DNA of 64,000 nucleotides from Blastomussa wellsi (GCA_947652115.1 OX393572.1:10604594-10668593), one strand, 5' to 3'. Shown: positions 1 to 11,872, numbered from the stretch's first letter. A program made the numbers and translations. The notes: a model not told the origin generated them from the letters alone.

Positions 1-394
1 TTGGAGTTTGTAATTTGATAAGCTACTTGAGGAGTACCACTGTTAACCTGAAACATTCTGTGACCTCTGTAGTTATCTCTGTTAGAAGCAAGAAATACTT
101 GTCCAGCATGGTTGTTCTTATACCACAGCCATAACATTAATGTGAATCCTTCGTCGCAGTTGGATGTATTGAAGAGGCACTCACTGGCAGCAAGTCCCTC
201 GGATAAAGTAAACTTTCCGTTGACGCCGTGTTTGACATTCAAAGCTTTACCTCTGATTCCTTTAATTGTGTTGATTTCCCTCGGCGCAAGACCAAAGTCT
301 GAACCCACAATGTTTTTTATACTTTTAGCGTCGTCCATCGTCCAATAAAAAGCAGCTGATTCAAGAAGCTTGTCCATCGCAAGAGGTAAGTATC
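1..394 (-). CDS. LamG_3-like domain exon (runs off window)
   Basis: From acceptor CTTTAG the reading frame is open to the left edge: R-Y-L-P-L-A-M-D-K-L-L-E-S-A-A-F-Y-W, then I-R-G-K-A-L-N-V, C-L-F-N-T-S-N-C-D-E-G-F-T-L-M-L-W, G-Q-V-F-L-A-S-N and G-H-R-M-F-Q-V. G-K-A-L then N-C-x-x-G-F-T-x-x-x-W is the typical LamG/LamG_3 opening, related to the half domain at 32840-32613. The C-terminal part and any further exons lie outside the window. Confidence 0.85.
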
Positions 395-945
395 CTAAAG
401 GGCAGTGATGTAGTTGATTGAACATGATGTAAGAACTCTTTAGAGGGTCGAGGGGGGAGTAAAAATAACCTTTCTAAAGGCGAGATTTACGATTAAAATG
501 TACATACAAAATTAAGCAGAATGTATAAAGTTCTTCCTTGTGTTCACAAAAATCACCCATAAGTGAGGTTACCAATGATTTGTTGTCACATTTTTAGAGC
601 CCTACATTAATTTTTCTTTTAAAAAAGATGTAAGTCGTGCTGATGTAAGTTGAAAATTTGCTTCGCAGAGTTGGAAATCTTAAGATTACACGAGAAACTC
701 CAACCCTTTTTCCCAATATTCGCAGAAAAATGAATACTTCTCGTTTTGAGTTTTCGGGATCAGAATTCACCTTATTCCAATATGGCCGCTGATTTATGCA
801 CATATAAAATGGACCTTTTAGCCTCGTTTTCGAGTAAACATTTTGAATTTTGTTCATGCTATCGAGGTAAGGAAGGCCAATTAATATGCACATAAAAGAA
901 TAATTAATCGGCCTCCATTTTGGAATAAGCTGTATGGCCGATTCT

Positions 946-1055
946 GTCTATGAGACCTGCGCGCATGGAATCATGGTAGTTGTATGCAACTCTCGGAGAT
1001 GTCGTGCGCGTGATGAACACAACTACCATGAACCTCTGCGTGCAAATCTCATAGA
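946..1055. repeat. Short hairpin element
   Basis: Inverted arms around TCTATGAGACCTGCGCGCATG ... TGCGTGCAAATCTCATAGA with an inner arm pair TGGTAGTTGT/ACAACTACCA. Lies in the intron between the Cys-rich and LamG exons. Non-coding MITE-like sequence. Confidence 0.7.
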
Positions 1056-1089
1056 GGGAATCTGGGATTAAACTGAAGAATAAATAGTT

Positions 1090-1830
1090 AAAAACGACTT
1101 GAGAATTTGTTTTCCCGATATTTCGGACAGTCAAGCCGGCTCAAGACAATAAAGGCATGCCTCTCTCATTAATTGGACCAAAAACTTAGGGGTGGTCCAT
1201 CTTCTGAGGCATTATCACGGACAACCCTAAACTTTGGCAGACTAATAACTTTGCAAATGTTGTGAACTTTATGTGAGTGACATGCAAATTAGGTCACGTG
1301 ACTTATTATGGCCACAAAATTCGAAAAAATCTTCGAAGAAAAATGGCACCAGTTTGAAACATCAGTCTTTCAACGTTTCTACAACCAGACAAGTCTAGAG
1401 GTTAACGAAATACCCGTGCCCGGACTGCCATTAGTTTTGAAAATAAACGGTATTTTGTTCTAGTACCCAGTCCTTCAGAAAAAGTTCATTCTTATTGGAG
1501 ACTGTCATTTTCAACTTTTTCAGAAAGTCCGGGCACAGAAATAAGGTACCTAATTGTGTTGAGCTTATGAAGCTAACAGCAGCATCCAGAACATAATATA
1601 AAGAGGTGCCGTTTTGCTAAAAAGATTTCTAAGCTAAAAATAACCTTGACAGGTCACGTGACCTAATTTGCATACGTCACCCACATAAATTTGGCAAGAT
1701 CTGCAAACTTTTTAATTTGCCAAAGTTTTAGATAGCCCTGGTTAAAGCCTCAGAAGATAGACCACCCCCTATATTTTTGGACCCAAGCCTTAATTTTCTT
1801 GAGAGGAAAACAAATTCTCAAATCGTTTTT
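1090..1830. repeat. Foldback element, ~740 bp
   Basis: Terminal arms ACTTGAGAATTTGTTTTCC and GGAAAACAAATTCTCAA, followed inward by matching arms with CCATCTTCTGAGGC / GCCTCAGAAGATAG and AGGTCACGTGACCTAATTTG-like segments. The arms span well over 100 bp each. No coding capacity seen: a non-autonomous foldback transposon filling most of the 394-1919 intron. Confidence 0.75.
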
Positions 1831-1918
1831 TTCTTCGCTGTTTTTTCATTACTGTTGATTCTATTCATTTTAAACAGCAGGATTTAGATTGTGGGTCGTC
1901 CTAACACTAAATAGTTAC

Positions 1919-2050
1919 TTTGTCTTTTCTTGCACCATTCTTCGTCTCGAAGACTTGAATCACAAAAGCACTGTCCCGTAACCTCATCGCAATACTGTCC
2001 CGGCAGGCATGAGAGCTCACACACGGTATCTACGGAACAACACATGCTCA
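1919..2050 (-). CDS. Cys-rich EGF-like module exon
   Basis: A 132-nt phase 1-1 exon of ~44 aa: S-M-C-C-S-V-D-T-V-C-E-L-S-C-L-P-G-Q-Y-C-D-E-V-T-G-Q-C-F-C-D and later W-C. Nine Cys in 44 residues, with C-x-C-near-G spacing, suggest an EGF-like or similar small disulfide fold. I could not assign a named family. Acceptor ATTCCAG, donor AAA|GTAACT. Its last base joins GA of the next exon to form an Arg codon. Confidence 0.75.
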
Positions 2051-2423
2051 CTGGAATTCAGTATTCCAGGCTTGCTTATCAAAATATGGGAGCTGAGGTA
2101 TGGCGCATTTAAAAAATTAAACACGTTAAATTTATAGACAGATCAGAAACGCATCTACGCATGTAAACTTTCATTCCCCCTATTAATCGAGGTTGGACTC
2201 AAATATAAAACGAGTACCCATGAACTGTGTGGACCGAATCACTGAGTTTAATAAGAAGTAGTTTGTACTCCTAAGTAACTTTACGCGCAATGATTCGTTC
2301 AAAGTGCGGGCAGTACCGTAAATTATAGACCGCAAGTTAATCAATTGTGGAAAATGATAGTCCTGATTGTGGCGCTGCTTCGCAAGTTACTTTATGGTAT
2401 GTTTTCAAATTTCTGCTCAGTAC

Positions 2424-2562
2424 CTTGACATCCATATAGCTCCACCCTCATTACAACATGGTTGTGCCAAGCTAATGGTCGAAAACGGACGTAACGTGCT
2501 GTGATTGGTGGGTTTAGGTCATGTGACACAACAGTATGCTGGTCTTTGTTCCCAGTGAATTC
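2424..2562 (-). CDS. F5/8C domain 5, exon B
   Basis: A 139-nt phase 0-1 exon found from splice sites and frame: E-F-T-G-N-K-D-Q-H-T-V-V-S-H-D-L, R-Y-V-R-F-R-P-L-A-W-H-N and M-R-V-E-L-Y-G-C-Q. Acceptor CGTTTAG, donor AAG|GTACTG. It completes the third tandem discoidin domain and precedes the Cys-rich exon. Confidence 0.9.
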
Positions 2563-3020
2563 CTAAACGAATAGGATGATAATGTTCGCAACATATTATT
2601 ACATACACCATATTTATTACATATTATACCATATTTATCATATTATTACATATATCATACCCATAAAATTTTTCGTGCGCGCCAGTGAAATGTGCTGCCA
2701 TAATCTCGCCCTTTTGAAACATTAACAGTGCAAAAATTCCATAAAACGAGAAAAGTTTGCACGGGTGGTTCGGATTCTCTTCGTAATCTCGACAGAAGGA
2801 TGGCGTGGCTATGATCCATAGGAGATTTATAAATTAAGATAGACTTACGAGCTTTCCATGTGCATGTGTCGATCGTTCGACATCGTGATCAAAACTGAAA
2901 CTAATTTTCATGAGCTGTGCAATTGTGCGAGTGCATACCTAATTTTGAGTGTACGTACACGTGATTACAAATGCAAAACCTTTCCCCTTTTGGAGAAACT
3001 AACCAACAATACTGATGGTG

Positions 3021-3117
<97 letters not shown>
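3021..3117. repeat. (AAT)n microsatellite
   Basis: Ninety-seven bases of uninterrupted AAT/ATA triplets, in the intron between F5/8C domain 5 exons B and A. Translations of poly-Asn or poly-Ile from it are artefacts. Confidence 0.98.
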
Positions 3118-3118
<1 letters not shown>

Positions 3119-3681
3119 CACAGTGTCCAAGTCCAATTACTCAATGTTCATATTCAATTCACATGCTCAGTTCGATTGCTCGTACTACTGCTCTTTACAT
3201 GACATTGTCTCTAAATGTTAAAGGTAATCTACGTTCTCTCATTGAACGCCGGATCCCAGCTTCTTTACGTTCTGGTGATGGTGCTGGAACAGTGACTTGA
3301 TGAGACTTGCAGAAGACACGGTCATAAACTAAGATCTCATCTTTGAAATTCCAATAAAGTGTGAGTTCCTCTGGTACTTCTTTCCTTTATGAAGGCGAAC
3401 CATTCATTACTTCTGCGTTTAGAGCTGCTAGAACGGGATCTTCGGTGGGCTCTCGCCTTATTCAGTTTCACTGTATCGACTGTGACTTGATTTGGTGCGA
3501 GATCCATTCCTGTCAATTCTAAAAGAAACACTTCGCATTCCTGTATACTTGAGGAGGAGGTCAGGTCCATTTGGAAATTATTCATTCATTTCCGCGTGGA
3601 TTTGTTTGAATTTGAAAGCAATAAGTCTCACGGGTATCATCACGTGATCTGAAATGGGGCAACAAACAAACGAAGCTAAAA

Positions 3682-3683
3682 AG

Positions 3684-3728
<45 letters not shown>

Positions 3729-3774
3729 GTATAACAATATAATTTGGTTTTATCAACTGGGTTGATAATGTCAA
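3682..3774 (+). repeat. Penelope-type terminal repeat fragment
   Basis: About 93 bp starting AGAGGGGGTAAGTTTCTAAA and ending in the hairpin ATCAACTGGGTTGAT. The same sequence is at 5291-5385 and inverted at 28090-28196, where it borders GIY-YIG coding sequence, so it belongs to the same Penelope-like family. Confidence 0.8.
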
Positions 3775-3929
3775 TTGATCTAATTAATCTATTTAACTAT
3801 CTATTTAATTGATCTATTTAACACTGGTTTTCTTGTGGTTATTTTTTATTTGTTGGCTAGGGCAACATTATAAGTAAAATAGACTATGAAAGTCATCTTT
3901 TATAATGAAATTTTGCGGGGATTTGGCGG

Positions 3930-4012
3930 GTCAGCCTGGTAGTGTAGAAGTATTGTCGTGATGAGATAGGGATGTTGGCGTGTCAGAGGTTCAGGGGTCG
4001 ATTCTGGGCATT
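3930..4012 (+). repeat. tRNA-related SINE head (probable)
   Basis: Contains CCTGGTAGTGTAGAAG (A-box-like) and, about 50 bp later, AGGGGTCGATTCTGGGC (B-box-like). No acceptor-stem pairing, so not a tRNA gene. The internal pol III promoter arrangement fits a diverged SINE. Confidence 0.45.
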
Positions 4013-4196
4013 GACGAACAATTGTTCTTTCGAAAAAATTCGATGTCGAAAAAATGGCATCGACCGTTTACGAAACCAAAATCCGCAAGAACGTAGGCTA
4101 TTAACAGGAAAAACATTTAATGAACCGGTCTTTCTTTACTTAAATGATAACCTTAAAACAAATCCAAGTATTGATAGATATTAAAGCTGTATTGAC

Positions 4197-4525
4197 CTTA
4201 TATGTGGTATGATATGGTTTCCTGTAGTCATGGAAATCTGATCCATCATTACTGTAGCGAAGCATGTAATTCGTTACCCACTGCGGGTTATCACTTCTGC
4301 CTTGTGTTGCGACACGTGTTACTTTAGTGTACTGATCGCCAAGATCAATCTGTAACCATTGATTGGCGTCGTTATTTCTGGCGGCCCAGCTACCTGCTAT
4401 GCCTGGAGAATGTTGGAAGTTCAGTCTACCCTGGATTGCTGCATGGTTGGAATCATGTTCTGTTGACGCACTGATTTGTCCGTCGGCGATTGCACCACTT
4501 TCCATACCCAGAGCTTGTTGACATT
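4197..4525 (-). CDS. F5/8C domain 5, exon A
   Basis: A 329-nt exon, phase 1 in and phase 0 out: E-C-Q-Q-A-L-G-M-E-S-G-A-I, Q-I-S-A-S-T-E, N-Q-W-L-Q-I-D-L-G, V-A-T-Q-G-R and L-R-Y-S-N-D-G-S-D-F. One codon shorter than the other two members of the triplet. Acceptor AGGTTTAG, donor AAG|GTCAAT. Confidence 0.92.
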
Positions 4526-5290
4526 CTAAACCTTGATGGAATTGATACAAATAAGTAGCGCTTGAGCACTTTACAATCAAAGGATTCTGTGGGCCAACTC
4601 GGGGATGAATTGGATTATTTCAGGTGAGATGTATAAATTACTTGTCTAACGCCAATTGAGTGAGTGATTGAGTGCCATTGAGGTCCCATTCCGGCACCTC
4701 ATAGCATGACAACGCTATCCATGACTACAAAGGACAACGTTATGTCAAGTTTCAAATACTGATTACATTGAATTTAAAGTCTAAATTGAATGACTGCATG
4801 GCACAAGAAAACACTGACAACGAATAAGTCAACTAATAGCAAAATAACAAGAAAAGAATAGCCTAACAAAAATATCAGTCATGGTCTTTGTGGATAAGTA
4901 AATTGGTTACTGCCGATCACCCTCGACTCCTTTTTTCACAAAAATACTCAGATTCACTGGGTTTGAAATTAAGAAACGTTGTCCTCCTTCTGAAGATTAT
5001 TAGGTCTCAGCTTCTGTCGTCATGCACGACCTTGCAGTGCGCTGTGAGCGGTCGTAATTAGCATGTAGAGTTTTTGTAAAGTATATTTTGCACTAGGAAA
5101 TTATGTTCTGGTGAAGAAATTGAACCCTGGATTTCCAGGCAATCGATATCGTCCCTTATTTTTGCTCATACGTTTCCATTACCTGGAAAGCAATTCAAAT
5201 ACGACTTATAATCGGTTTTTGCCTCCAGAAAGGCAAGGATTGAAACTTAACTTGCTTTCGCAAGCAAAGGACCAGCCTTAGATAACATAT

Positions 5291-5296
5291 GGATAG

Positions 5297-5341
<45 letters not shown>

Positions 5342-5535
5342 GTATAACAATATAATTTGGTTTTATCAACTGGGTTGATAATGTGAATTTATCACCGTAA
5401 AGAGATTCAAGAGCTGACGTTTCGAGCGTTAGCCCTTCGCTCCGACGAAGGGCTAACGCTCGAAACGTCAGCTCTTGAATCTCTTTACGGTGGTAAATTC
5501 ACATTATCAACCCAGTTGATAAAAACAAATTATAT
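5291..5535. repeat. Penelope-type inverted terminal repeat with hammerhead-like core
   Basis: A near-perfect palindrome centred near 5440: GAGATTCAAGAGCTGACGTT ... and its complement, with outer arms through ATCAACTGGGTTGAT. The left arm continues to AGAGGGGGTAAGTTTC. The plus strand reads CCGACGAAGGGC-TAAC-GCTCGAAACGTC (5442-5469), which resembles the catalytic strand of a type I hammerhead with a four-base palindromic stem III (ACGT). One invariant U is C here. Penelope-like elements are known to carry hammerhead ribozymes in their terminal repeats. Confidence 0.75.
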
Positions 5536-5550
5536 ACTTAGATAACATAC

Positions 5551-5689
5551 CTTGACAGCCGTAAAGTTCAACCCTCATTGATATGTGCCCTATCCAAGTT
5601 ACTGGTCGAAAACGGATATACCGTGCTTTGATTGGCGGATGAAGATCATGTGACACAATAGTGTCGCGATCTGCGTTTGCAGCAAAATC
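5551..5689 (-). CDS. F5/8C domain 4, exon B
   Basis: A 139-nt exon: D-F-A-A-N-A-D-R-D-T-I-V-S-H-D-L, R-Y-I-R-F-R-P-V-T-W and S-M-R-V-E-L-Y-G-C-Q. Acceptor ATTTTCAG, donor CAAG|GTATGT. The inverted Penelope-type terminal repeat at 5291-5535 ends only about 16 bp downstream of this exon, inside the intron and close to the donor. Confidence 0.92.
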
Positions 5690-6255
5690 CTGAAAATTTG
5701 TTAGAGATTTGTCTTTCAGTAAAATGTCCCAAACTAAATAGACGATTGTACATGAAATCACGACAACAACTTTTAAATGAAAATAGCTCAACAATCGCGT
5801 TTCCTCGCTGCTAATCAACTAAATACAGTGAAAGGTTTTCACACTTTAAAAAAAAATGTTCAGAAGTCGAATTAATGTAACTTGAAGTGAAGCCCAATGA
5901 AGAGCCAGATGGTTCATTGTTGCCTCCCCTTATGTCCTGGGGGGAACAGTTGTCCATCGCAAGTTATCCATCGCTTCCCGTCTATAAATGCTATCGGTCC
6001 CATGTTACTGCTAGAATAAAGGGCCTTCATTCATTATTTTTGCTTTTTAGTGCGTCAGAGTAATTGCAAGTTGTATTTACTCATTCACCAAATTTGGGAA
6101 CTACCTGTAATGGAAGTCTCAGTTTGACTAATTCACTTGCCAAGCCTGACTAGACCGTTTTCATCGTGATCAAGCCATTTAGGCTACTGTGCCTTGTAGA
6201 GAGCTTTAAGTGAAATAGACTTTATCAACATAACGATGAATGAAATTTATGTCAC

Positions 6256-6587
6256 CTTGTTTGCAGTTTGTCCTTGCTGTCTGTAGTACCGGAAATTCAC
6301 CCCATCATTACTGTACTGCAACTGGTACCCAGTGACCCACTGGACGTACAAACCATTCCTACCTTGTGTTGCTACACGTGTTACTTTAGAGAAGTACTGA
6401 CCAAGGTCAACTTGCAGCCATTGATTGGCGTTATTTGTGAGGGCTGACCAAGCTCCCACTTTACTTCCAGTTTGGAGAAAATTCAGTCTGCCCTGTGTGG
6501 CAGCATGATTGGCGTCCCATTCTGATGACGCACTGATTTGTCCGTCAGAGATGACACCGCTTTCCATGCCGAGAGCTTCTCGACATT
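6256..6587 (-). CDS. F5/8C domain 4, exon A
   Basis: A 332-nt exon with the same length and phases as 12921-12590. It encodes E-C-R-E-A-L-G-M-E-S-G-V-I, Q-I-S-A-S-S-E-W, N-Q-W-L-Q-V-D-L-G, V-A-T-Q-G-R and L-Q-Y-S-N-D-G-V-N-F. The close match to domains 3 and 5 shows recent duplication of the two-exon module. Acceptor TTCTTCAG, donor AAG|GTGACA. Confidence 0.93.
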
Positions 6588-7349
6588 CTGAAGAATAAAC
6601 ACAGTACAACGCTGACGTGTGTCTTACTAGCAATTTATATGTTTACCCTAACTGTAGAAACTATCGCGCGCTCATTGGCTAATAGTCGCGGTCGAAAATT
6701 CATCGAAACACAAAAGAGCGAAAGTCTGGGTTCCAGGTTGCACGCGCGTTCAAAACTTTCAAAAAAAGCTTCAATCGCTCAAACTGTTTACAGTCTTTGG
6801 TGCTGTTAGTTCTCACAAATAAGCAACAAATTGCATCCAAGGTGGCTCAAAACAGTTTCCAGCACTATCCATAGAAACAATATGACCTGCTGAAAACCCC
6901 CTTAATTTTAGCTTTAACTGCTAAAAACTCAAAAACGAGCTCGGTGACCCCCATTTTTTATTATCGAATTTTGATAAGCATGTGAAGACGCAACTTTATG
7001 CAAAGTTTAAAAAAATTCTGTGGAGGGGGTTCACATACAATGTGAACGATCGACTCATGTTGCGACGCTTCGCATTTGCTTTTTAAAATATACTGATCTG
7101 GTGGATACTGGAAATAATCTATTTCGTGAGTCCAGACTTTCGAACTTTGAAGAATGCCCGTGCAGATAGTTAAGCCAAGTCACTGTATTATATTTTTCTT
7201 AAAACGTTTAGAGCGATTCGGTTTACAATTTAGTTGCCACATCAACTATAGCGTCTATAAGGGCTCACGAGTTTAGCCGATAATCGCCCCCTACCTCGTC
7301 CTTTATATTATTTTTTAGGCAATGGAGAGAGAACAGGGCGTGGGCGCAT

Positions 7350-10300
7350 ATTCTTAGTTTACCCTTGGCAGTAAACGCGCCCCCCTCAACATACAAAGTA
7401 CAGCTGAGGGTTGGAGGGCAAGCCCTAGAAATGGAAGTTGACACAGGCGCTTCATTGTCAGTGATTAGTGAGGGAACCTACAAGAACCTTTCTCAGAAAA
7501 CAGGGCTCCCCCATTGGAGAAATCAGAAATTGTCCTTCGTACATACACCGGCGACGGGGTCAAGCCCAAAGTGGTGTGTACCGTTGACGTGCATTATAAA
7601 GGGGGAGAATACTCCCTGCCATTGTTAGTTGTAGGTGGAGAGGTCCCAGCTCTGTTAGGAAGGAAGGAATTGGCTGGAAGAAATTAAGCTGAATTTGCCA
7701 ACGATTAAGCAACTTACTTCGCATGACAAGCAACTTAAAGAGATTTTGCAGAAACATGCACAGCTTTTTGGGGAGAGTCTGGGGACCCTACAGGTGACAA
7801 AGGCCAAAATTCATGTGGATCCCACAGCCATCCCCATTTTCCATAAAGCCAGACCAGTGCCATATGCTCTCAGGGAGAAAATTGAGCGAGACCTGGAAAG
7901 ACGTGAAAAGGCAGGGACCATTGAACCCATCCAATGTTCAGAGAGGGCCACAACCATTGTTCCAGTCTCGAAACTGGATGGCTACCCTTTCCCCAAGCTT
8001 GATGATCTTTACAAAAAGTTAGCTGGAGGTCAAATGTTTGCTGAGTTAGAATTGAGCCATGCTTATTAGCAGATGCTTGTGGATGAGAATTCAAGGGAGT
8101 TTTGACAATAAACACCCATAAAGGCCTTTTCAGATATAACCGTATTCCGTACGGGGTCTCTTGAGCGCCGGGCATCTTCCAGAGAACAATGGAGGGTTTG
8201 CTGCAAGGATTCCCTTCCACAGCTGTCTTTCTAGATAATATCCTTATCACAGGGCCCAGCACGGAAGAGCACCTAGACAACATCGAGGAAGTTTTGGGAC
8301 GCTTTTTTGATGCCGGCTTGCGGGTCAAAGCCGATAAGTGCCAATTCATGAAGCCCGTTTTGGAGTGCCTGGGACACCGCATTGACGCAGAAGGGTTCCA
8401 TCCAGTTGAAGCAAAGGTGAAGGCCATCAAGGAGGCCCCAACCCCAACTAATCACTATGAGCTGAAGTCTTTTCTAGGAATGCTAAACTTCTATGGAAAG
8501 TTCATGCCCCACCTATCATCTACCCTGGAGCCACTGCACGAGCTTCTGAGGAAAGATATCTGCTGGAAATGGGGTACAGAGCAGCAACAGGCGTTTAATA
8601 AAGTCAAGAATCGACGTCAATCATCAGACGTACTAGTGCATTATGATCCCGAGAAAGAGTTGGTGGCTTCTTGTGATGCTTCACCCTATGGTATTGGAGC
8701 AGTCCTGGCCCATGTTGTGGAGGATGGCTCAGATAAACCAGTTGCATATGCCTCACGAACACTCTCCACAACGGCGACGAACTACGGCCACCTGGATAAA
8801 GAGGCACTAGCTGTAGGTTTTGGCGTGAAGAAGTTCCATAAATTTCTTTTTGGGCGTCATTTCAAGATCTACACAGATCACAAACCACTTTTGGGGCTGC
8901 TTAACCCCGAACGAGCCACACCTCTAATGGCCTCAAGCAGGAGGCAACGGTGGGCATTGACTTTGCTTGCGTATGAGTATGAGCTGATTTATCGCCCGGG
9001 TGAACAGAATGGAAATGCAGACGCCCTCAGTCGTCTACCTCTCCCGGTTGTTCCAGAAACCACGCCCATCCCAGGGGACATTGTACACCTTCTAGCGACC
9101 ATCAATACCAGCCCAGTGGAGACCAGTAAGGTGAAGGTATGGACAGCCCGTGATCCAGTATTTTCTCACGTCCTGCAGTTCGTCCTTCTTCTTCTCCCAC
9201 CCCGGAATTGTTAGAACGAAAGCCTAGCTAGGAGCTATGTGTGGTGGCCGAAAATGGACTCACTATTGGAAGAAAAGGTGAAAAGCTGTGTTGCATGCCA
9301 AAGCGACCAAAAGAAGCCACCCTGTTCGCCGTTGCACCCTTGGCAATGGCCAGGTCGCCCTTGGCCTCGAATACACGTAGATTATGCAGGTCCTTTTGTG
9401 GGCAAGATGTTTCTCCTGACTATTGATGCACATTCTAAATGGATGGATATCCATTGTGTGAATTCTACCACTTCTAGCGCAACCCTTGAAAAGCTGAGGG
9501 CAACCTTCACACGGCCTACCAGAGATTATAGTGTCAGACAATGGGTCCAATTTTGTGAGTAGCGAATTCAAGTCATTTCTGCAGAAAAATGCCATCGAGC
9601 ACATTGCGTCTGCTCCCTATCACCCGGGATCAAATGGCCTCGTAGAACGAGCGGTACAGACTTTCAAGCAAGGGATGAAGAAGCAAGGTAATGGTGATGG
9701 TATGGTATTATCGTATTACCCCCAAAGCACCACGGGTGATTCTCTTGCTCAGTTACGTTGGGGGTTACATCTCGATCTGCTGCGACCAGATGTAGCCGCA
9801 ATGGTTCATTCAGCACAGTTCAAGCAGAAGATACAGCATGATCAGCATAGCTGAATGCGTCAAGTGGGAGTCGGTAATTCAGTGAATGTTCGAAATTACT
9901 CCAGGGGCCCTAAGTGGATTCCAGGAACTATCATCCAGGAAACTGGTCCTTTGTCTGCGAGAACTGGAAGATGGAACTGTGTTTCGAAGACACCATGATC
10001 AACTAGTTACCCGTCCCGCAGAAAGTTTTGCCCCTGGTGACGCATTGCCAACTTCAAACCCATTACAGCAGGAAGGTGTGGATCCAGAGTTTGTCGTGTC
10101 TGATGTAAACAACCCTGAGGTTACCCACGGAGACAGAGAATCACACAGTGCAACCATGGTTCGGGACTCAGGGGCAACCACCCCTGTCAGGTTATACCCA
10201 ACGAGCGCTAGAAATCCCCCACAGCGTTTTTACTTATGGACTCATCCCCCCCCCCCGTGAACAGTTTTAAGTTTTAGGGCAGATATGTTAACTTTTTCTC

Positions 10301-10473
10301 GCTGTAGTTCGTTTTCTTGCTTTTTTACGAACTTGGGGGGAGGAATGTGGAGTCCTGGGACTAGTAAAATCGTCACGTGACAGGAAAGCCGTGTAGATCG
10401 AGTTAGCTGAGTTCTTGCCATGTGCGTGTTGTAACTCGGAGTTTACACACTGTTTATGTACTAATACAACACA
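7350..10473 (+). mobile_element. Decayed Ty3/Gypsy LTR retrotransposon 1 (pol remnant)
   Basis: Inserted antisense in the intron between F5/8C domains 3 and 4. In order: protease with V-D-T-G-A-S near 7440; reverse transcriptase from about 7695 with a missing internal segment and a stop after S-H-A-Y near 8070; F-L-D-N in place of the catalytic F-x-D-D near 8230; RNase H (A-S-C-D-A-S, Y-T-D-H-K) to about 9020; integrase with C-V-A-C near 9285, H-V-D-Y, S-D-N-G-S near 9534 and L-V-E-R-A near 9640; C-terminal tail to 10260. At least three frameshifts. Gag and 5' LTR are not seen. A purine-rich tract precedes a putative 3' LTR. Inactive. Confidence 0.92.
10346..10473 (+). repeat. Putative 3' LTR of Gypsy element 1
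   Basis: Begins TGTGGAGTCCTGGGAC directly after the purine tract GGGGGGAGGAA and ends ...AATACAACACA, so it has TG...CA ends and is ~128 bp. No matching 5' copy was found near 7 kb, so the boundaries rest on the purine tract and end bases only. Confidence 0.5.
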
Positions 10474-10520
10474 TAGCACTTTAAGTATATTTTTTTCGGA
10501 AAGAAAAAATCTTTCAGTAC

Positions 10521-10659
10521 CTTGACATCCGTAGAGTTCCACTCTCATTGATATACGGCCACGCCATGTGATTGGTCGAAAACGGACGTAACGCGATATG
10601 ATTGGGGGGTCAAGGTCATGTGACACAACAGTGTCACGGTCTGTGTTTCCAGTGAAGTC
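10521..10659 (-). CDS. F5/8C domain 3, exon B
   Basis: A 139-nt phase 0-1 exon encoding D-F-T-G-N-T-D-R-D-T-V-V-S-H-D-L, R-Y-V-R-F-R-P-I-T-W and S-M-R-V-E-L-Y-G-C-Q. The terminal G-C provides the second Cys of the domain disulfide. Acceptor CATTTAG, donor AAG|GTACTG. The intron that follows contains an entire decayed Gypsy element in the opposite orientation. Confidence 0.92.
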
Positions 10660-11043
10660 CTAAATGAATAAGATAGAGATCCCTCTATATTTTTACAAAC
10701 TAATTTTACAGGCAAAATATTACTATGGGTAGCGACTAGTTTGAATTATGCCTGCTCTTTTAACAACCAAGGCCAACTTAAGCAAAGCGTCATTTTGTAA
10801 TAGACCCTTGCCCTCTAGCTGATTGACTTAACATACAAATCATTTCGGTCGGTGTAGAAACGTTTAAAACTCACCAGTGACGTAAAACAAAGAACGAACA
10901 AGACAACAAAGAACCACAAAACAATAAAGAACAGAAAAACGATAGCTAAAAAACAAAGAAAAAGTCAGGATTTTTCACCCAGGTAAACCCATCATTTCAT
11001 ATACTTAACATCATTTCACCCCTCTCAGGGGTATGTATGAACT

Positions 11044-11842
11044 CATGTCGGTTGCTAGGGCTTTTCCTCCCGGAAGGTTCTTAAATTTAATTTTTGGCTC
11101 ACAGAGGAGAAGTTTATATTTTAAATGAAGCAAGACATTAAAACGTCTTTTTTAATTGGAGGAAATTTTTCTTTAAAATTTTACAATTGTAAAGGTATTT
11201 TTGACTTTTCTTGAAAGTGTGCTGACGTAAATGGCAACTATTTTTAGCAACAACATTAAAAATTTGAAAAGCAGAGTTCAAAACGTTACAGGCATTTTTG
11301 CTGCAGAAAAACAATATTTAAAGTGAAACCCCTATCTCATTATGACGTCACAATGACGCAATTCGATACGAAATACGCGTCATAGCACTACATATGCTAA
11401 ATGAAAAGAACTACAATTTTTATTTTATGCAGCTTTGTCTTTTCTCCGTTGCGAATACATTCATTCTTTTTGGGTTTAAAGACCCCAAAAGTTTGACCAT
11501 ATATGGTCATGCGGAGGGAAATCTGAATTTCTTTAATTACCTGTAACTTTACACCTTTTTGCCCGATTGAGATGGGGTTTTTACCAGAAATCATAGAATT
11601 CTATACAAAAAACTAATATCAAACTCTTTCCTGGATTTTCTTTCTGATGGCAAATTTGGACATCATATATGACATCACAATAGAGGTCACATGGGATTAA
11701 ATAAACACCAATAAATAGGCAATTTATTAATCTACCACTCTGCCAAGTTTGGTTACGTTCGATGCATTCTACTTCTGTCTATAACCTAAAACTCTCAGTT
11801 TTGGAAGGTGCAGGAGTAAAAGCCCTAGCAACCGACCACCAT
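11044..11842. repeat. Terminal-inverted-repeat element, ~800 bp
   Basis: Ends CATGTCGGTTGCTAGGGCTT and AAGCCCTAGCAACCGA(CCACCATG) are inverted repeats of one another. The interior shows no transposase. It occupies the intron between F5/8C domain 3 exons B and A. Confidence 0.55.
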
Positions 11843-11872
11843 GTAAACTAATTTATTGACCTTACTTCCAAC

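Noticed and set aside
2858..3221. Two overlapping plus-strand ORFs with long poly-Asn or poly-Ile runs
   Set aside because: They are translations of the (AAT)n microsatellite; both frames are open only because of the repeat.
3337..3585. 82-aa minus-strand ORF with a basic/Ser stretch
   Set aside because: No motif, no splice context in the mosaic gene's frame; looked briefly ribosomal-protein-like but does not hold up.
7870..8430. 186-codon minus-strand ORF
   Set aside because: Antisense shadow of the Gypsy RT frame; no domain features of its own.
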